From Pelagibacteraceae bacterium AG-319-F18 (lineage in GTDB: Bacteria; Pseudomonadota; Alphaproteobacteria; Pelagibacterales; Pelagibacteraceae), in NCBI GenBank assembly GCA_003283905.1, contig QBXA01000013.1, positions 1-32,393 on the forward strand: a DNA stretch of 32,393 nt, given 5' to 3'. Position numbers and translations under genes: made by a program. Of the stretch, positions 8,497 through 17,265 are shown piece after piece. How positions within the stretch are numbered: position 1 is the stretch's first letter; each line of letters starts with the position of its first letter. The notes under the pieces were generated by a model that did not search any database, was not told the DNA's origin, and was given only the letters and a program-made list of their open reading frames with translations.

Positions 8497-9096
8497 ATGG
8501 ATGGCCAAATAATTTTATACAACGGTCCCAACTCACCCTTTGGAAGAAAAACTAAAGTAACTGCCCTAGTCCAAGAAGTTAAAATAGAAGAAAAAATTAT
8601 TGATGTATATAAGGCTGATTTTTTAGATAAATACAATCCTCTAAGAAAAATTCCAACTCTAACAGTTAATCAATTATCAATTACTGATAGTGATAATATT
8701 TGCTTTTATCTTGATTCAGTATCAAAAAAACAAACTTTATTTCCAAAAAAAAATTATTGGGAAATAATGAATATTACTTCTATTGCTAATGGACTTATGG
8801 AATCTGTATTAGAAAGAAGAATGGAAACAATAAGACCAGAAAATGAAAAAAGTAATAACTTTATTAACAAACAAGAAACAAGAATTAAAAGAACTATTAA
8901 CTGGCTAGAAAATAATTGGAACAATTATAATGAAAATTATTTAACTATGGATCAAATAGCAGTGGGATGCGCTTTAGATTATACAATCTTTAGATTTAAT
9001 GAGAACTGGAAAACAGAAAATAAAAAACTTAATAAATGGTTTGGTGAATTCACTGAAAAAGATTTTATGAAATTAACAATTCCTCAACAAAGCTAA
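8497..9096 (+). CDS. Glutathione S-transferase-like protein
   Basis: GST-superfamily protein of 199 residues. The N-terminal half is the thioredoxin-like domain, with ILYNGPNSPFGRKTKV (Ser13 in the position of the catalytic Ser/Cys), the cis-proline loop RKIPTL with Pro53, and the Asp64-Ser65 pair that binds the gamma-glutamyl group in the family. The C-terminal half is the expected all-helical domain, containing MDQIAVGCALDY. It lies at the end of the PxpABC-like operon, 5 bases after the small ORF, and converges on the minus-strand operon with only 3 bases between stops. The link to the lactam/carboxylase genes is not obvious; a general detoxification or isomerase role is possible. Confidence 0.85.
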   Translation: MDGQIILYNGPNSPFGRKTKVTALVQEVKIEEKIIDVYKADFLDKYNPLRKIPTLTVNQLSITDSDNICFYLDSVSKKQTLFPKKNYWEIMNITSIANGLMESVLERRMETIRPENEKSNNFINKQETRIKRTINWLENNWNNYNENYLTMDQIAVGCALDYTIFRFNENWKTENKKLNKWFGEFTEKDFMKLTIPQQS

Positions 9097-9099
9097 AAA

Positions 9100-9936
9100 C
9101 TAATCGTAATAAAACATTGGAGCTTTTTTCCAATCAAGCCAAGAAACTGGGTCGTGACCCCATACAACTTTTGCATTATATTCTTTTGCTACTCTTCTTA
9201 ATTTTTTTACAGACTCTGCGGCATCAGACGAAGATGCTACGAGTCCTGGCAAACATTTGTCACACCAATGATCTCCTGTATAGCAGGCATCACCTGTGAA
9301 TAACATGTGGCCAGTCTTTGGAAGATTAACTAATACAGATTGATGTCCCGGTGTATGTCCTGGCGTAAAAATTACTTTTATAACTCCATCACCGTACACA
9401 TCGTAAAAATCAGTTTTTCTACCCTGAAGAAATTTCCAATGTATATTTGGTTTATCAAAGTCAGCCCTTATATAAGCTGGTTGTGAAAACCAATCAGGAT
9501 TGAATGCATAATCATATTCTAATTTTTGCGTAATATGTGTTGCATTAGGAAAATGACCAATAGCTCCTGAGTGATCTAAATGTAAATGAGTTTGTATGAC
9601 ATACTTAACATCTTCTGGTTTTGTATTTACTGTTTTAACTACATCTTTGCACCATTCAGATGCTTTCATAACAGGATCATATGCTTCCACCACAGAGCCC
9701 CAATGTTTATGTTTGTCTAGCGCCACTTCTATTGGCATTCCTCCATCTATAACAACATCACCTTCAGGATGTTTAATTAAAAACCAAGGAATTGGTATTT
9801 CATATGGTTCATCACTTTGATTCATTTTAATAAACTTTAGTTTCGTCTTAATTGAACCTGTTTGAAACATATACAATCTAATACCTGTATTAAATTTTTT
9901 TGTTTGTTCAAAAATATCTGTCTCTTTTTCTTTCAT
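9100..9936 (-). CDS. Metallo-beta-lactamase-fold hydrolase, AHL-lactonase (AiiA/AttM)-like
   Basis: Dinuclear-zinc hydrolase of the metallo-beta-lactamase superfamily, 278 residues. Metal-binding residues are all present: THLHLDHSG gives His117, His119, Asp121 and His122; TPGHTPGH gives His194; GDACY gives Asp216; and WGHDP gives His261. Tyr219, three residues after Asp216, matches the position of the catalytic-site tyrosine of AiiA-type N-acylhomoserine lactonases, so that subfamily is my best match. It is the last gene of the dimethylformamidase directon, 9 bases after the alcohol dehydrogenase. In that setting it could hydrolyse a lactone or another ester/amide intermediate instead of a quorum signal. 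A quorum-quenching role is not supported by any neighbour here. Confidence 0.88.
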   Translation of the reverse strand: MKEKETDIFEQTKKFNTGIRLYMFQTGSIKTKLKFIKMNQSDEPYEIPIPWFLIKHPEGDVVIDGGMPIEVALDKHKHWGSVVEAYDPVMKASEWCKDVVKTVNTKPEDVKYVIQTHLHLDHSGAIGHFPNATHITQKLEYDYAFNPDWFSQPAYIRADFDKPNIHWKFLQGRKTDFYDVYGDGVIKVIFTPGHTPGHQSVLVNLPKTGHMLFTGDACYTGDHWCDKCLPGLVASSSDAAESVKKLRRVAKEYNAKVVWGHDPVSWLDWKKAPMFYYD

Positions 9937-9945
9937 AATACTTTC

Positions 9946-11115
9946 CTACCAAGCAGATTGATAAATGTTAAGAGCATCTTTTTCTGTTACCTCTCTTGGA
10001 TTGTTAACAAGCAATCTAGTCTGTTTCATTGCATCTCGAGCCATTTTTTCACATGCTTCTTTTGGTATATCAACTTCTCTTAATTTTTGTGGCAAACCAA
10101 GTTTCTTGGATAAATCCTCTAATTTGTCAATAAATTCAGCAGAAACTGCTTGGGCTCCTTTATTTGTGTCAATTTCTGGAAAAACATATGGAGCAAGTTC
10201 AGCATAATCTTTTGAAGCTTTGGTATCTACAGTATTAAATCTAAGCACATAAGGTAAAACTAATGAATTAGAAAGACCATGAGAAATATGAAAAGTTCCT
10301 CCAATTGGATATGCAAGTGCATGGACTGCTGCTACCGGAGAATTAGCAAAAGCTTTACCTGCCAACATAGCTCCTATTAACATATTTCCTCTAGCTTCAA
10401 CATTAGAACCATCTAAAACAGCTTGTTCAATGGAAGCTCCAAGTAATTTTAAAGCTTCAATTGCTAACATTTTTGAAATTAGATTATTATTATTGTTTGA
10501 TGATGCAAATCCTTCAATTGCATGAACCATTGCGTCAATTCCTGTTGACGCTGTAGTACTTGCGGGAAGACCGAGAGTTAATTCAGGATCCAAAATTGCT
10601 AAATCAGGCAAAATTAAAGATGATGACACTCCTTTTTTTTCTTCCTCGCCAACTGTAATAATTGATATTGGTGTAACTTCCGAACCAGTTCCAGCTGTAG
10701 TTGGTATTAGAACAAGTGGTAAACGAGGTCCTTTTGCGTTTGCAACTCCCCAAGCTTCATCTAAATTTTCATTGGAACCGAGTATTAGCGCAGATAACTT
10801 GGCAACATCCATTGAAGAACCTCCACCAAATCCAATAACCCCAGTTGCTTTAATTTTTTTTCCAATCTCGATTGCATTTAAAAGAGTCTTTTGAGATGGA
10901 TCAGCTTCAACATCATCAAAAACTTCTACAGATCCATTTTTTTGCAATTCTTTTATAGTTGGATCTGTTAAACCTAATGATATTAGATCTTTATCAGTAA
11001 TAAAAAGAATCCTTTCTCCAAGTTTTTCAGACATTTCTTTACATGTATTTTTTGCTTGACCACTTCCAAAACGAAGGCCAGGAGTGGTGTTAAATTGAAA
11101 AGAATTTAAAGTCAT
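9946..11115 (-). CDS. Iron-containing (group III) alcohol dehydrogenase
   Basis: NAD(P)-dependent Fe-type alcohol dehydrogenase, 389 residues, the normal length. The nucleotide loop GFGGGSSMDVAK is at 95-106, with IPTTAGTGSEVTP at 137-149. Likely metal ligands are Asp194 and His198 (GIDAMVHAIE), His265 (AAVHALAYPIGG) and His279 (HISHGLSN). The C-terminal region RLLVNNPREVTEKD is typical of the family. It follows the symporter gene by 6 bases and precedes the lactonase-like gene by 9 bases. Within this operon it could reduce or oxidise an aldehyde/alcohol released from the imported substrate. Which one cannot be read from the sequence. Confidence 0.93.
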   Translation of the reverse strand: MTLNSFQFNTTPGLRFGSGQAKNTCKEMSEKLGERILFITDKDLISLGLTDPTIKELQKNGSVEVFDDVEADPSQKTLLNAIEIGKKIKATGVIGFGGGSSMDVAKLSALILGSNENLDEAWGVANAKGPRLPLVLIPTTAGTGSEVTPISIITVGEEEKKGVSSSLILPDLAILDPELTLGLPASTTASTGIDAMVHAIEGFASSNNNNNLISKMLAIEALKLLGASIEQAVLDGSNVEARGNMLIGAMLAGKAFANSPVAAVHALAYPIGGTFHISHGLSNSLVLPYVLRFNTVDTKASKDYAELAPYVFPEIDTNKGAQAVSAEFIDKLEDLSKKLGLPQKLREVDIPKEACEKMARDAMKQTRLLVNNPREVTEKDALNIYQSAW

Positions 11116-11121
11116 AATTTA

Positions 11122-13188
11122 TTATACGAAGTAAACATAAAATATTATTGAAAATATTGCCATTCCTATAAGAATTAAAATCCATCCATATCCTGTACCA
11201 ATTTTATCTATGTAGTTAACTTCTCCTTGAACATCGTCTGGTTTATTATAAAGATCGTTTGCTTGAATAGGTTTATTTGGTAAAGTTGATAAATCCATTT
11301 TACTCGATAAAAACCAGATTAATCCAATTCCAAAAAACCACCATATTAATTGATAACCCCAAATAGATGGTATTTTTAAAACCCACGCATCATAACCTGC
11401 TCCCGGATCTCCAAAAAAATTATTTCCTAATACTTGTCCGGGGCCAACTCCAAAAAAAAGCCAAATCAAAGCTATTACATAAGCAAAAGATTTTAGTTTT
11501 GTTCTGCTAGGATGTAGACCCATATGTTCATTTAAAAAATTATGAAACTTTTCTCTGTGAGACCGGTAAGCATCTATTTTTGTAAGGCTTGAAAAAGCCG
11601 AAATGGAAAAGGAAACAAATACATTAAATAATAATCCCCATACACCAGAGTATATTGTTAGTGGCCATCTTCCCCATGGCAACCTATTTCCAGTAATCTG
11701 TTGTCCAATTGTTTCAGTTAAAATTACGATTATAATGCCAATAATTAAGCCAAAAATTGCAGCTCCTCTTGTAATCCATGGAAACCAGACCAATCCTAAC
11801 AAAACAATAATAAACTGAAAAGCTATAGAAATTGCAATTCCGCTAAAAATAATCATTGCTGGTTTGGCAAACGTAGCCAAATAAAGTGATGCTAAAAAAA
11901 TTAGCAACATAATAATTCTAGCAGCAGCAAGTTCTTTTTGCCAATTTATATTTTTGTTAACATATGCTTTGTACAAATCTCTAGTAACTATACTTCCTGA
12001 AGTCATTAATAAGGCTGCTGCTGTAGATTGAAGAGCTGCAATTAATCCAACTGCTAATAAACCAGTTAACCAAATAGCATGATTGTCCATTAAATTTATA
12101 ATATGGTAAATTATTAAAGAATGTTCATTTTTTGAAACTTCTGGCAACAAAGTATTTATGGCTAGACCATTATTATTAATATCTGCATTTGCTCCTAACA
12201 AACTTGCTCCAATTCCTTGGTAAGTTGTAAAAACAAATAAAAGTAAACCTACTACAACTGCTGATCCCCAAATTTGGTAATAAGAAAAAACTTTTGGGTT
12301 TTTTGCAGAATAGCTCCACATAGAAAAAGAAGGAGATAAAACTATACCCATAAATGAAATCGTAAAAGTGAAAATCATCATTGCTGTCCACGGTCCTCCT
12401 GTTGCTTCGTCTTTACCTAAACCAGCAACCCATTGAATAACTCCAGGCAATGCAAAATAACCATTATAATCTCCTCCTCCATAACCATTTGTATTTCCCC
12501 AAGAACTAATTTTGGTAGATGCTATTTTTGACAAAGCTTTGCCAAATAACTCAAAATTTCCAACAAAAGAATAAATAATTAGCCCTAAAATAATTATAGT
12601 TAAAAAATAAAGCCAAGATTGAACTACACCAACACTAACAATAGATTTAAAACCTCCTCTTGTTACATAAAAGAGAACAATTGTAGAAATAACCCACATT
12701 CCCAATTCTCTAGAAACATAACCATCGGTTAATGTATTTATTAAATAACCTGTTGCGCCAAAAAAAACTGCCAAAAGAGGTATTGCTATAAAAAAAGTTA
12801 CCAATACTGATATAACACGAATTGTATCACTCTTGTAATATTCATAATACATTTCACCTGGAGTAATATATCCAAATTTTCTACTTAACATCCACTGTCT
12901 CTTAAAAAAAAATATACTTCCAAGAGGAACTGTTATTGCAATAAAAGCTGTACCAACAAATTGAAAGCCATCATGAAAAACAAGACTTGTTTGAGATATT
13001 ACTGTTAGTCCTGCAAATGTTGCAGCTGTAGCTGCAAAAAAAAATACCCATGAAGAAATATTTCTATTTGCTAAATAATATTCTTCAGGATTATCAGAAT
13101 TATATCTTGACCCCCTTACTCCCCAAAAAAAACAGTAAGAAGCATACAATAATATAAAAATAAATAACCAAAGAGATTTTTCGGACAT
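11122..13188 (-). CDS. Sodium:solute symporter (SSS family)
   Basis: Integral membrane symporter of 688 residues in the SSS (SLC5-like) family, importing an organic solute with Na+. Family features include an N-terminal half with EEYYLANRNISSWVFFFAATAATFAGLTVIS, an ITPGEMYYEYY stretch, TRGGFKSIVSVGVVQS, and LIAALQSTAAALLMTSGSIVTRDLY, the usual substrate/Na+ region. There are a dozen or more hydrophobic helices. It is longer than the common ~500-570 residues because of an extended C-terminal region with additional membrane segments. It lies 20 bases after the second small dimethylformamidase-like gene and in the same operon as a rhodopsin, so a light-supported ion gradient feeding substrate uptake is an attractive inference. 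Substrate unknown; an amide or N-methylated compound is suggested by context. Confidence 0.9.
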   Translation of the reverse strand: MSEKSLWLFIFILLYASYCFFWGVRGSRYNSDNPEEYYLANRNISSWVFFFAATAATFAGLTVISQTSLVFHDGFQFVGTAFIAITVPLGSIFFFKRQWMLSRKFGYITPGEMYYEYYKSDTIRVISVLVTFFIAIPLLAVFFGATGYLINTLTDGYVSRELGMWVISTIVLFYVTRGGFKSIVSVGVVQSWLYFLTIIILGLIIYSFVGNFELFGKALSKIASTKISSWGNTNGYGGGDYNGYFALPGVIQWVAGLGKDEATGGPWTAMMIFTFTISFMGIVLSPSFSMWSYSAKNPKVFSYYQIWGSAVVVGLLLFVFTTYQGIGASLLGANADINNNGLAINTLLPEVSKNEHSLIIYHIINLMDNHAIWLTGLLAVGLIAALQSTAAALLMTSGSIVTRDLYKAYVNKNINWQKELAAARIIMLLIFLASLYLATFAKPAMIIFSGIAISIAFQFIIVLLGLVWFPWITRGAAIFGLIIGIIIVILTETIGQQITGNRLPWGRWPLTIYSGVWGLLFNVFVSFSISAFSSLTKIDAYRSHREKFHNFLNEHMGLHPSRTKLKSFAYVIALIWLFFGVGPGQVLGNNFFGDPGAGYDAWVLKIPSIWGYQLIWWFFGIGLIWFLSSKMDLSTLPNKPIQANDLYNKPDDVQGEVNYIDKIGTGYGWILILIGMAIFSIIFYVYFV

Positions 13189-13208
13189 TTAATCCTTTTT
13201 TAATTTTA

Positions 13209-13577
13209 TTAAGTGCAACGTCTTGGTGCCGATTCACCTCGCTCTTTTTTCATTCTTTCAGCTTCTTTTTGAGCTTCAGCTATAGAAGAAAAAGCTTTAT
13301 CTTCAAAAATTATGAATGGTTTGGCCCTATCAGCATTAAGTTGAGCTACACACCACTCTTTACCTGTTTTAGTGCACATTACCATATAAGCTCCTGGAAT
13401 AGGCCCGTATTTTCTATTGTTTAGAGTAAAAAGACTTTTAGCCAATTCATTTAACCTGTCTTCGTCTAAATTTCCTAAAGCATTTTTTTCAAGTTGGTTT
13501 AAAGGTGTGGTATTATCTGAACCTAAAATACCTTTTCCATCTGTTCCAACTGGTCTACCAAATTCAGGTTTATTCAT
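13209..13577 (-). CDS. Small protein resembling dimethylformamidase small subunit (possible second small subunit)
   Basis: A 122-residue protein without a family I can name with certainty. Its start overlaps the stop of the large dimethylformamidase subunit by one base (TAATG), so it is translationally coupled to it. Residues 64-98 (from YMVMC to AFSS) align with residues 84-117 of the small subunit encoded at 15957-16376 (from YVTVC to SFSS). About 10 of 35 positions are identical with one gap, including Tyr, Cys, Lys, Arg, Pro, Ile, Glu and Phe-Ser-Ser, and both are followed by an Ala/Lys-rich helix. I infer a distant paralogue or accessory subunit. The N-terminal 60 residues are polar and do not resemble the small subunit. 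The alternative is an unrelated chaperone or hypothetical protein. Confidence 0.7.
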   Translation of the reverse strand: MNKPEFGRPVGTDGKGILGSDNTTPLNQLEKNALGNLDEDRLNELAKSLFTLNNRKYGPIPGAYMVMCTKTGKEWCVAQLNADRAKPFIIFEDKAFSSIAEAQKEAERMKKERGESAPRRCT

Positions 13578-15934
13578 TATGGCAAAGGTCCTTCTTTTAA
13601 AAATCCTCTAATAGCATTTTCTAAAATCTTAGAGACATTATTATTATAATTATTGTAAGATAAACTTCCACACCATGAAAGTGATCCAGGTGCGAACAAA
13701 GCACCATCATTTGGTGTTTTATAATAAATCATATCAGCTCTAACCATCGGGTTTTCAGTTCCTCCACCATAATAACCTCTAACAGAGAAATGAATTTCTT
13801 CGTTAACTTGTAACATTAAGTTTGTATGATTTTCTGATCTTGCTAATAAATAAGCATTATGTGGAGTTCCAAATTCTAAATCATATCTGTCAAGTTCCAA
13901 TCCAGCAGCACCTCCTCCAACTAAACCAAAATCTCCAATTATTTCATCGTCTCCAACACCATCAAAGATCCAAGAACATTCGGGTCTTTTACTATCAGGC
14001 TCACGTTTATAATATGAAGAAACATCAAATCCATATGCTGTGAAAGTTAGACCGCAAACTTTGGAAGGAATTCTTCCTCTTGCTCTCCACATTCCACCAT
14101 ATTTTCCATCAAAAGCATTATTGTATTCACCAGGATTTGCTGTCCAAGCTCTTGTTCCAGCTTCACCTTTTCTAACTTCAATAATATTTGGATTATCCGG
14201 ATGATACTCGCTAATCCAATAAAAACCATCTGAGCCTAAGTATATCCATCTTCCCCCATTTAATTGGTAAGACTCGTATGCAGCTAGCATTTTTTCTGAA
14301 CTATATTCTGGGTGTGATCCAGTTAAAACACATCTATAACGATTTAACATATCGACACCTTCGATATGTAAATCTTCATCTGTCACAACATCAAAATCTA
14401 AATTTTTTTCTTCAAGCCAATCTGTTAAATGAAGGTCTGCATTTAATTGCCATAATGAAGGTGATAACCAATGTCTATATTTTGGTCTCATATTAAGTAT
14501 TGGTCTTAACCTTGATGAAATAGCTACTCCGCTACCGTCTGAGTGTTGAGAATAAGTTGATAATCCATATTCTCTGTGTTCATTTAAATATAAATCTGAT
14601 GCTGACATAACAGGAACTTTACCAGCTAACAATTGAGCAACTACTGAATTTGTTCCTAAATTGTCATTTGAATAAGCCATATAGCTGTTTGAAGGTAATA
14701 CAAATAAAAGTTTTGAAGTTGTTTTTCCTTTTGGTGGCTTGATAACAAATGGTACAAAATCTTCTGTCTCGGAAGAGTCTTCACCGTTAATTCTTAATCT
14801 GGCAGCATAAACTCCACTTTTTATTAAGTCAGGAATTTCATAAGTAAAATCAACTTCCCATCTTGCATCATCAATATCATCATCATGAAAATGTATCGCT
14901 CCGTACTCTTCTGGTTTGTGATGAAAAACCATTTCATCAGCAGTCCAATTATAACCAGTCATACCTCTGCAAGGTAAATTAATTATAAAGCCATTCAGGT
15001 GATTTGAAGTCATATCAATAATATAAGTTGAAGCAATGTTTGTTGTTATGTTTGCGTGAAAATCCCATGCTCCAATTACTTCGGATCTTAAATCTGATGG
15101 GCATCCGCTATATCCTCTTGCCAAAGACTCTATTTCGGCTTTAGATAAGGCTTTTTTGCTTAATCTAGGTCTATCAATCTTACCATTATAAGTTAAAGTT
15201 TGCTCTGGCAATTCTACCGGATCTATTGCTTCTTTGTAATGAGCTCCCTGTATATGTCTTCCAGAATGATCATTGAGAGTGCATGCTGCCATTAAAAAAG
15301 GCGCATCGTTTGCTCTTGGTTTTAAATTATTTGTTGCTTCAACAAATGATGTTGTTTCATCAGCAGGATGAAGTAATGACATCCCTAATCCACCATTAGT
15401 TGGAGTTACACATGGTTCTTGATATAATTTTAACTTACCAGTTTCAGCATCATAACTCGCAGCAACAAGATACCAAACTTTTCTCATTAATTTTTTTTCA
15501 CTAGATAAGTTCATTACTTGTCCAGCTCCATCTCCTATCATTACTGAAAGACATCCATTTTCATCTACGAAAAGACCATAACCACTTTTAGATTTTTCAT
15601 TCCACTTTGTTAAAATTCCTTGTTTTCCTTTATCTGGTGTAGTTGGAAATATATATGCTTGCAAAGTAAAGCTTGTTATATTTAGTCTGTCGTCTTGAGG
15701 GATAACTGCATAGGATCCTCCATGAATTCTTTGGTTTCTTCCTTGATAAGTTTTATTACATTGAGCTCCAATTTCTTCCTCTTTATATCCTGGACCTTCA
15801 GGATTTGTGTCACCATGAATTAATCTTACAATTTGAACATCATAGTTTTCATTTTTTTCCGCATTAACATAAAATTTTACTTTCTCTCCTGGAAAAGCTG
15901 AGTACTTATCACTATATCCTGTAATTCTTAACAT
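13577..15934 (-). CDS. dmfA2: N,N-dimethylformamidase-type large (catalytic) subunit
   Basis: Large subunit of a DMFase-type amidohydrolase; the known enzyme hydrolyses N,N-dimethylformamide to dimethylamine and formate. Length of 785 residues is close to the ~760 of the characterised protein. An N-terminal beta domain contains a LamG-like sandwich (about 65-280, with SFTLQAYIFPTTP and GILTKWNEKSKSGYG). The C-terminal ~385 residues hold the catalytic region. The characterised enzyme has a mononuclear iron bound by two tyrosines and one glutamate. Here Tyr418 or Tyr421 (SNSYMAYSN), Tyr461 (STYSQHSDGSG) and Glu543 (TGSHPEYSS) sit at matching places and spacings, as I recall them. It starts 22 bases after the small subunit. 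The natural marine substrate may be a different formamide or N-methylated amide. Confidence 0.92.
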   Translation of the reverse strand: MLRITGYSDKYSAFPGEKVKFYVNAEKNENYDVQIVRLIHGDTNPEGPGYKEEEIGAQCNKTYQGRNQRIHGGSYAVIPQDDRLNITSFTLQAYIFPTTPDKGKQGILTKWNEKSKSGYGLFVDENGCLSVMIGDGAGQVMNLSSEKKLMRKVWYLVAASYDAETGKLKLYQEPCVTPTNGGLGMSLLHPADETTSFVEATNNLKPRANDAPFLMAACTLNDHSGRHIQGAHYKEAIDPVELPEQTLTYNGKIDRPRLSKKALSKAEIESLARGYSGCPSDLRSEVIGAWDFHANITTNIASTYIIDMTSNHLNGFIINLPCRGMTGYNWTADEMVFHHKPEEYGAIHFHDDDIDDARWEVDFTYEIPDLIKSGVYAARLRINGEDSSETEDFVPFVIKPPKGKTTSKLLFVLPSNSYMAYSNDNLGTNSVVAQLLAGKVPVMSASDLYLNEHREYGLSTYSQHSDGSGVAISSRLRPILNMRPKYRHWLSPSLWQLNADLHLTDWLEEKNLDFDVVTDEDLHIEGVDMLNRYRCVLTGSHPEYSSEKMLAAYESYQLNGGRWIYLGSDGFYWISEYHPDNPNIIEVRKGEAGTRAWTANPGEYNNAFDGKYGGMWRARGRIPSKVCGLTFTAYGFDVSSYYKREPDSKRPECSWIFDGVGDDEIIGDFGLVGGGAAGLELDRYDLEFGTPHNAYLLARSENHTNLMLQVNEEIHFSVRGYYGGGTENPMVRADMIYYKTPNDGALFAPGSLSWCGSLSYNNYNNNVSKILENAIRGFLKEGPLP

Positions 15935-15956
15935 TCTAAACTCTCATAAATAAAAA

Positions 15957-16376
15957 TCATTCTGCGTATCTCTCTAAAAGTTCTACAATTCTCTTTAAAA
16001 ATATAGCGTGCTCGCAAGCTTCTTCTGAAGAGAAAGACTCTTCTAAAATTTCAACTGGTACACCTCTTACTCCAGTTACAATTCCTATTCTATAATCTTC
16101 AAAATCTTTTTTGCATACTGTTACATATTTTTTTATATGCATTGGTTGTCGTCTAAGTTTATCCAAAACAGTTTGAAGTTCCTTGCTATGTTCAACCATT
16201 GGCTGATCTTTGTGAGGCTGAGCTGCTTTACCCACTGGACAAGCTCTATGTTCTTCAATTAATTTATTCCTCATTTTTTCATCTTTTAATAATGGCAATA
16301 CATATTTTCTTGTTAAAAAATCATCAGTACTTGTATGACCTTGGTTTAATTGAACTCCAGTTTTATCTTTTGTCAT
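15957..16376 (-). CDS. dmfA1: N,N-dimethylformamidase-type small subunit
   Basis: A 139-residue protein matching the alpha (small) subunit of N,N-dimethylformamidase, about 132 residues in the characterised enzymes. Remembered conserved pattern elements are present in order: LIEEHRACPVG (39-49), the LQTVLDKLRRQP segment (67-78), the KKYVTV strand, EDYRIGIV (93-100), PVEILEESFSSEEACEHAIFLKRI (107-130). The small subunit is helical and binds the large subunit; it is needed for activity but does not carry the iron. It lies directly upstream of the large subunit gene and 3 bases after the alpha/beta hydrolase. Gene order small-large is the same as in known dmfA1A2 operons. Recognition rests on recalled sequence, not on a search. 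Confidence 0.88.
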   Translation of the reverse strand: MTKDKTGVQLNQGHTSTDDFLTRKYVLPLLKDEKMRNKLIEEHRACPVGKAAQPHKDQPMVEHSKELQTVLDKLRRQPMHIKKYVTVCKKDFEDYRIGIVTGVRGVPVEILEESFSSEEACEHAIFLKRIVELLERYAE

Positions 16377-16379
16377 AAA

Positions 16380-17234
16380 TTACTTATTAGTCCTTTCTTG
16401 AATTATCTTTAATGCTTCAATTAAATAAACTCTAAACACGTCATGATTTTCACTCATTGGGAAATGTCCTATATCTGTCATTTCTATATAAACTCCACCT
16501 TTAATTTGTCTTGCTGTATTTTCTGTCGCTTCTGGTGGAGTTAAATAATCATAAGTTCCTGTTAACATAATTACCGGACACTTATGTCCGTCAATATTTT
16601 TTAATTCATTTCTCAAGTCATGATCAACAGAATAAAAATACAAATCTCCTTTAAATGCCTCTGAACCTTGTGTGTAGTAATGCCAAGTTAACCATCTATC
16701 TTTTTCTGGAGATTGAGGTGCCATAAGGTCCCAAGTTCCACTTGCACAAACCTGAGCTGCATTTGCATGAGGATGTCTCCACCAGTCTAGATAAAATCCT
16801 GGAGCATAATCTGCCGCTTCTACAGGTATAACAGCTCTAAATTTATTAGGATGTCTTAAAGCTAATTGTAGAGCCACATTTCCACCGAATGAAGATCCCA
16901 TAAATATTGGATTTTGTAATCCCAATGCATCACATAATTTTATGATAAAATTACAATAATGTTCTGCGGTTAGTTTATATTCTTCTTTCCACCATTCTTT
17001 ATTGTGTGGTGGATCAGATTTTCCGTGTCTTGGTAGATCATAAGCAATAACATTATAATTTTTTGTAATTTCTTCATCTTCAAGTAGTCCTCTCCATTGA
17101 TGATTATGACATCCCGCTGTATGTTGGCAAATTAATGGAATTCCTTTTCCATTTTGCAAATAAAAAACCTTATATTCACAATCATCAACTTCTATAGTTA
17201 CATAACGTCCTACAACATCATGATGTTTTACCAT
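16380..17234 (-). CDS. Alpha/beta hydrolase
   Basis: Cytoplasmic alpha/beta-hydrolase of 284 residues. The nucleophile elbow GSSFGG puts the catalytic Ser at 115. The acid is probably Asp229 (TGTYDYLTPP) and the histidine His257 (DIGHFPMSE). The oxyanion-hole region is QHTAGCHNHQW at 37-47, and YDLPRHGKSDPP at 65-76 is the usual loop after strand 4. No signal peptide. It sits between the SCP2-like gene (31-base gap) and the dimethylformamidase small subunit (3-base gap). A role as an esterase or amidase acting before or after the formamidase is plausible, but the substrate is not visible. Confidence 0.9.
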   Translation of the reverse strand: MVKHHDVVGRYVTIEVDDCEYKVFYLQNGKGIPLICQHTAGCHNHQWRGLLEDEEITKNYNVIAYDLPRHGKSDPPHNKEWWKEEYKLTAEHYCNFIIKLCDALGLQNPIFMGSSFGGNVALQLALRHPNKFRAVIPVEAADYAPGFYLDWWRHPHANAAQVCASGTWDLMAPQSPEKDRWLTWHYYTQGSEAFKGDLYFYSVDHDLRNELKNIDGHKCPVIMLTGTYDYLTPPEATENTARQIKGGVYIEMTDIGHFPMSENHDVFRVYLIEALKIIQERTNK

Positions 17235-17265
17235 TTGATTGCTCCTTTTATATTGTTAAGATTCA

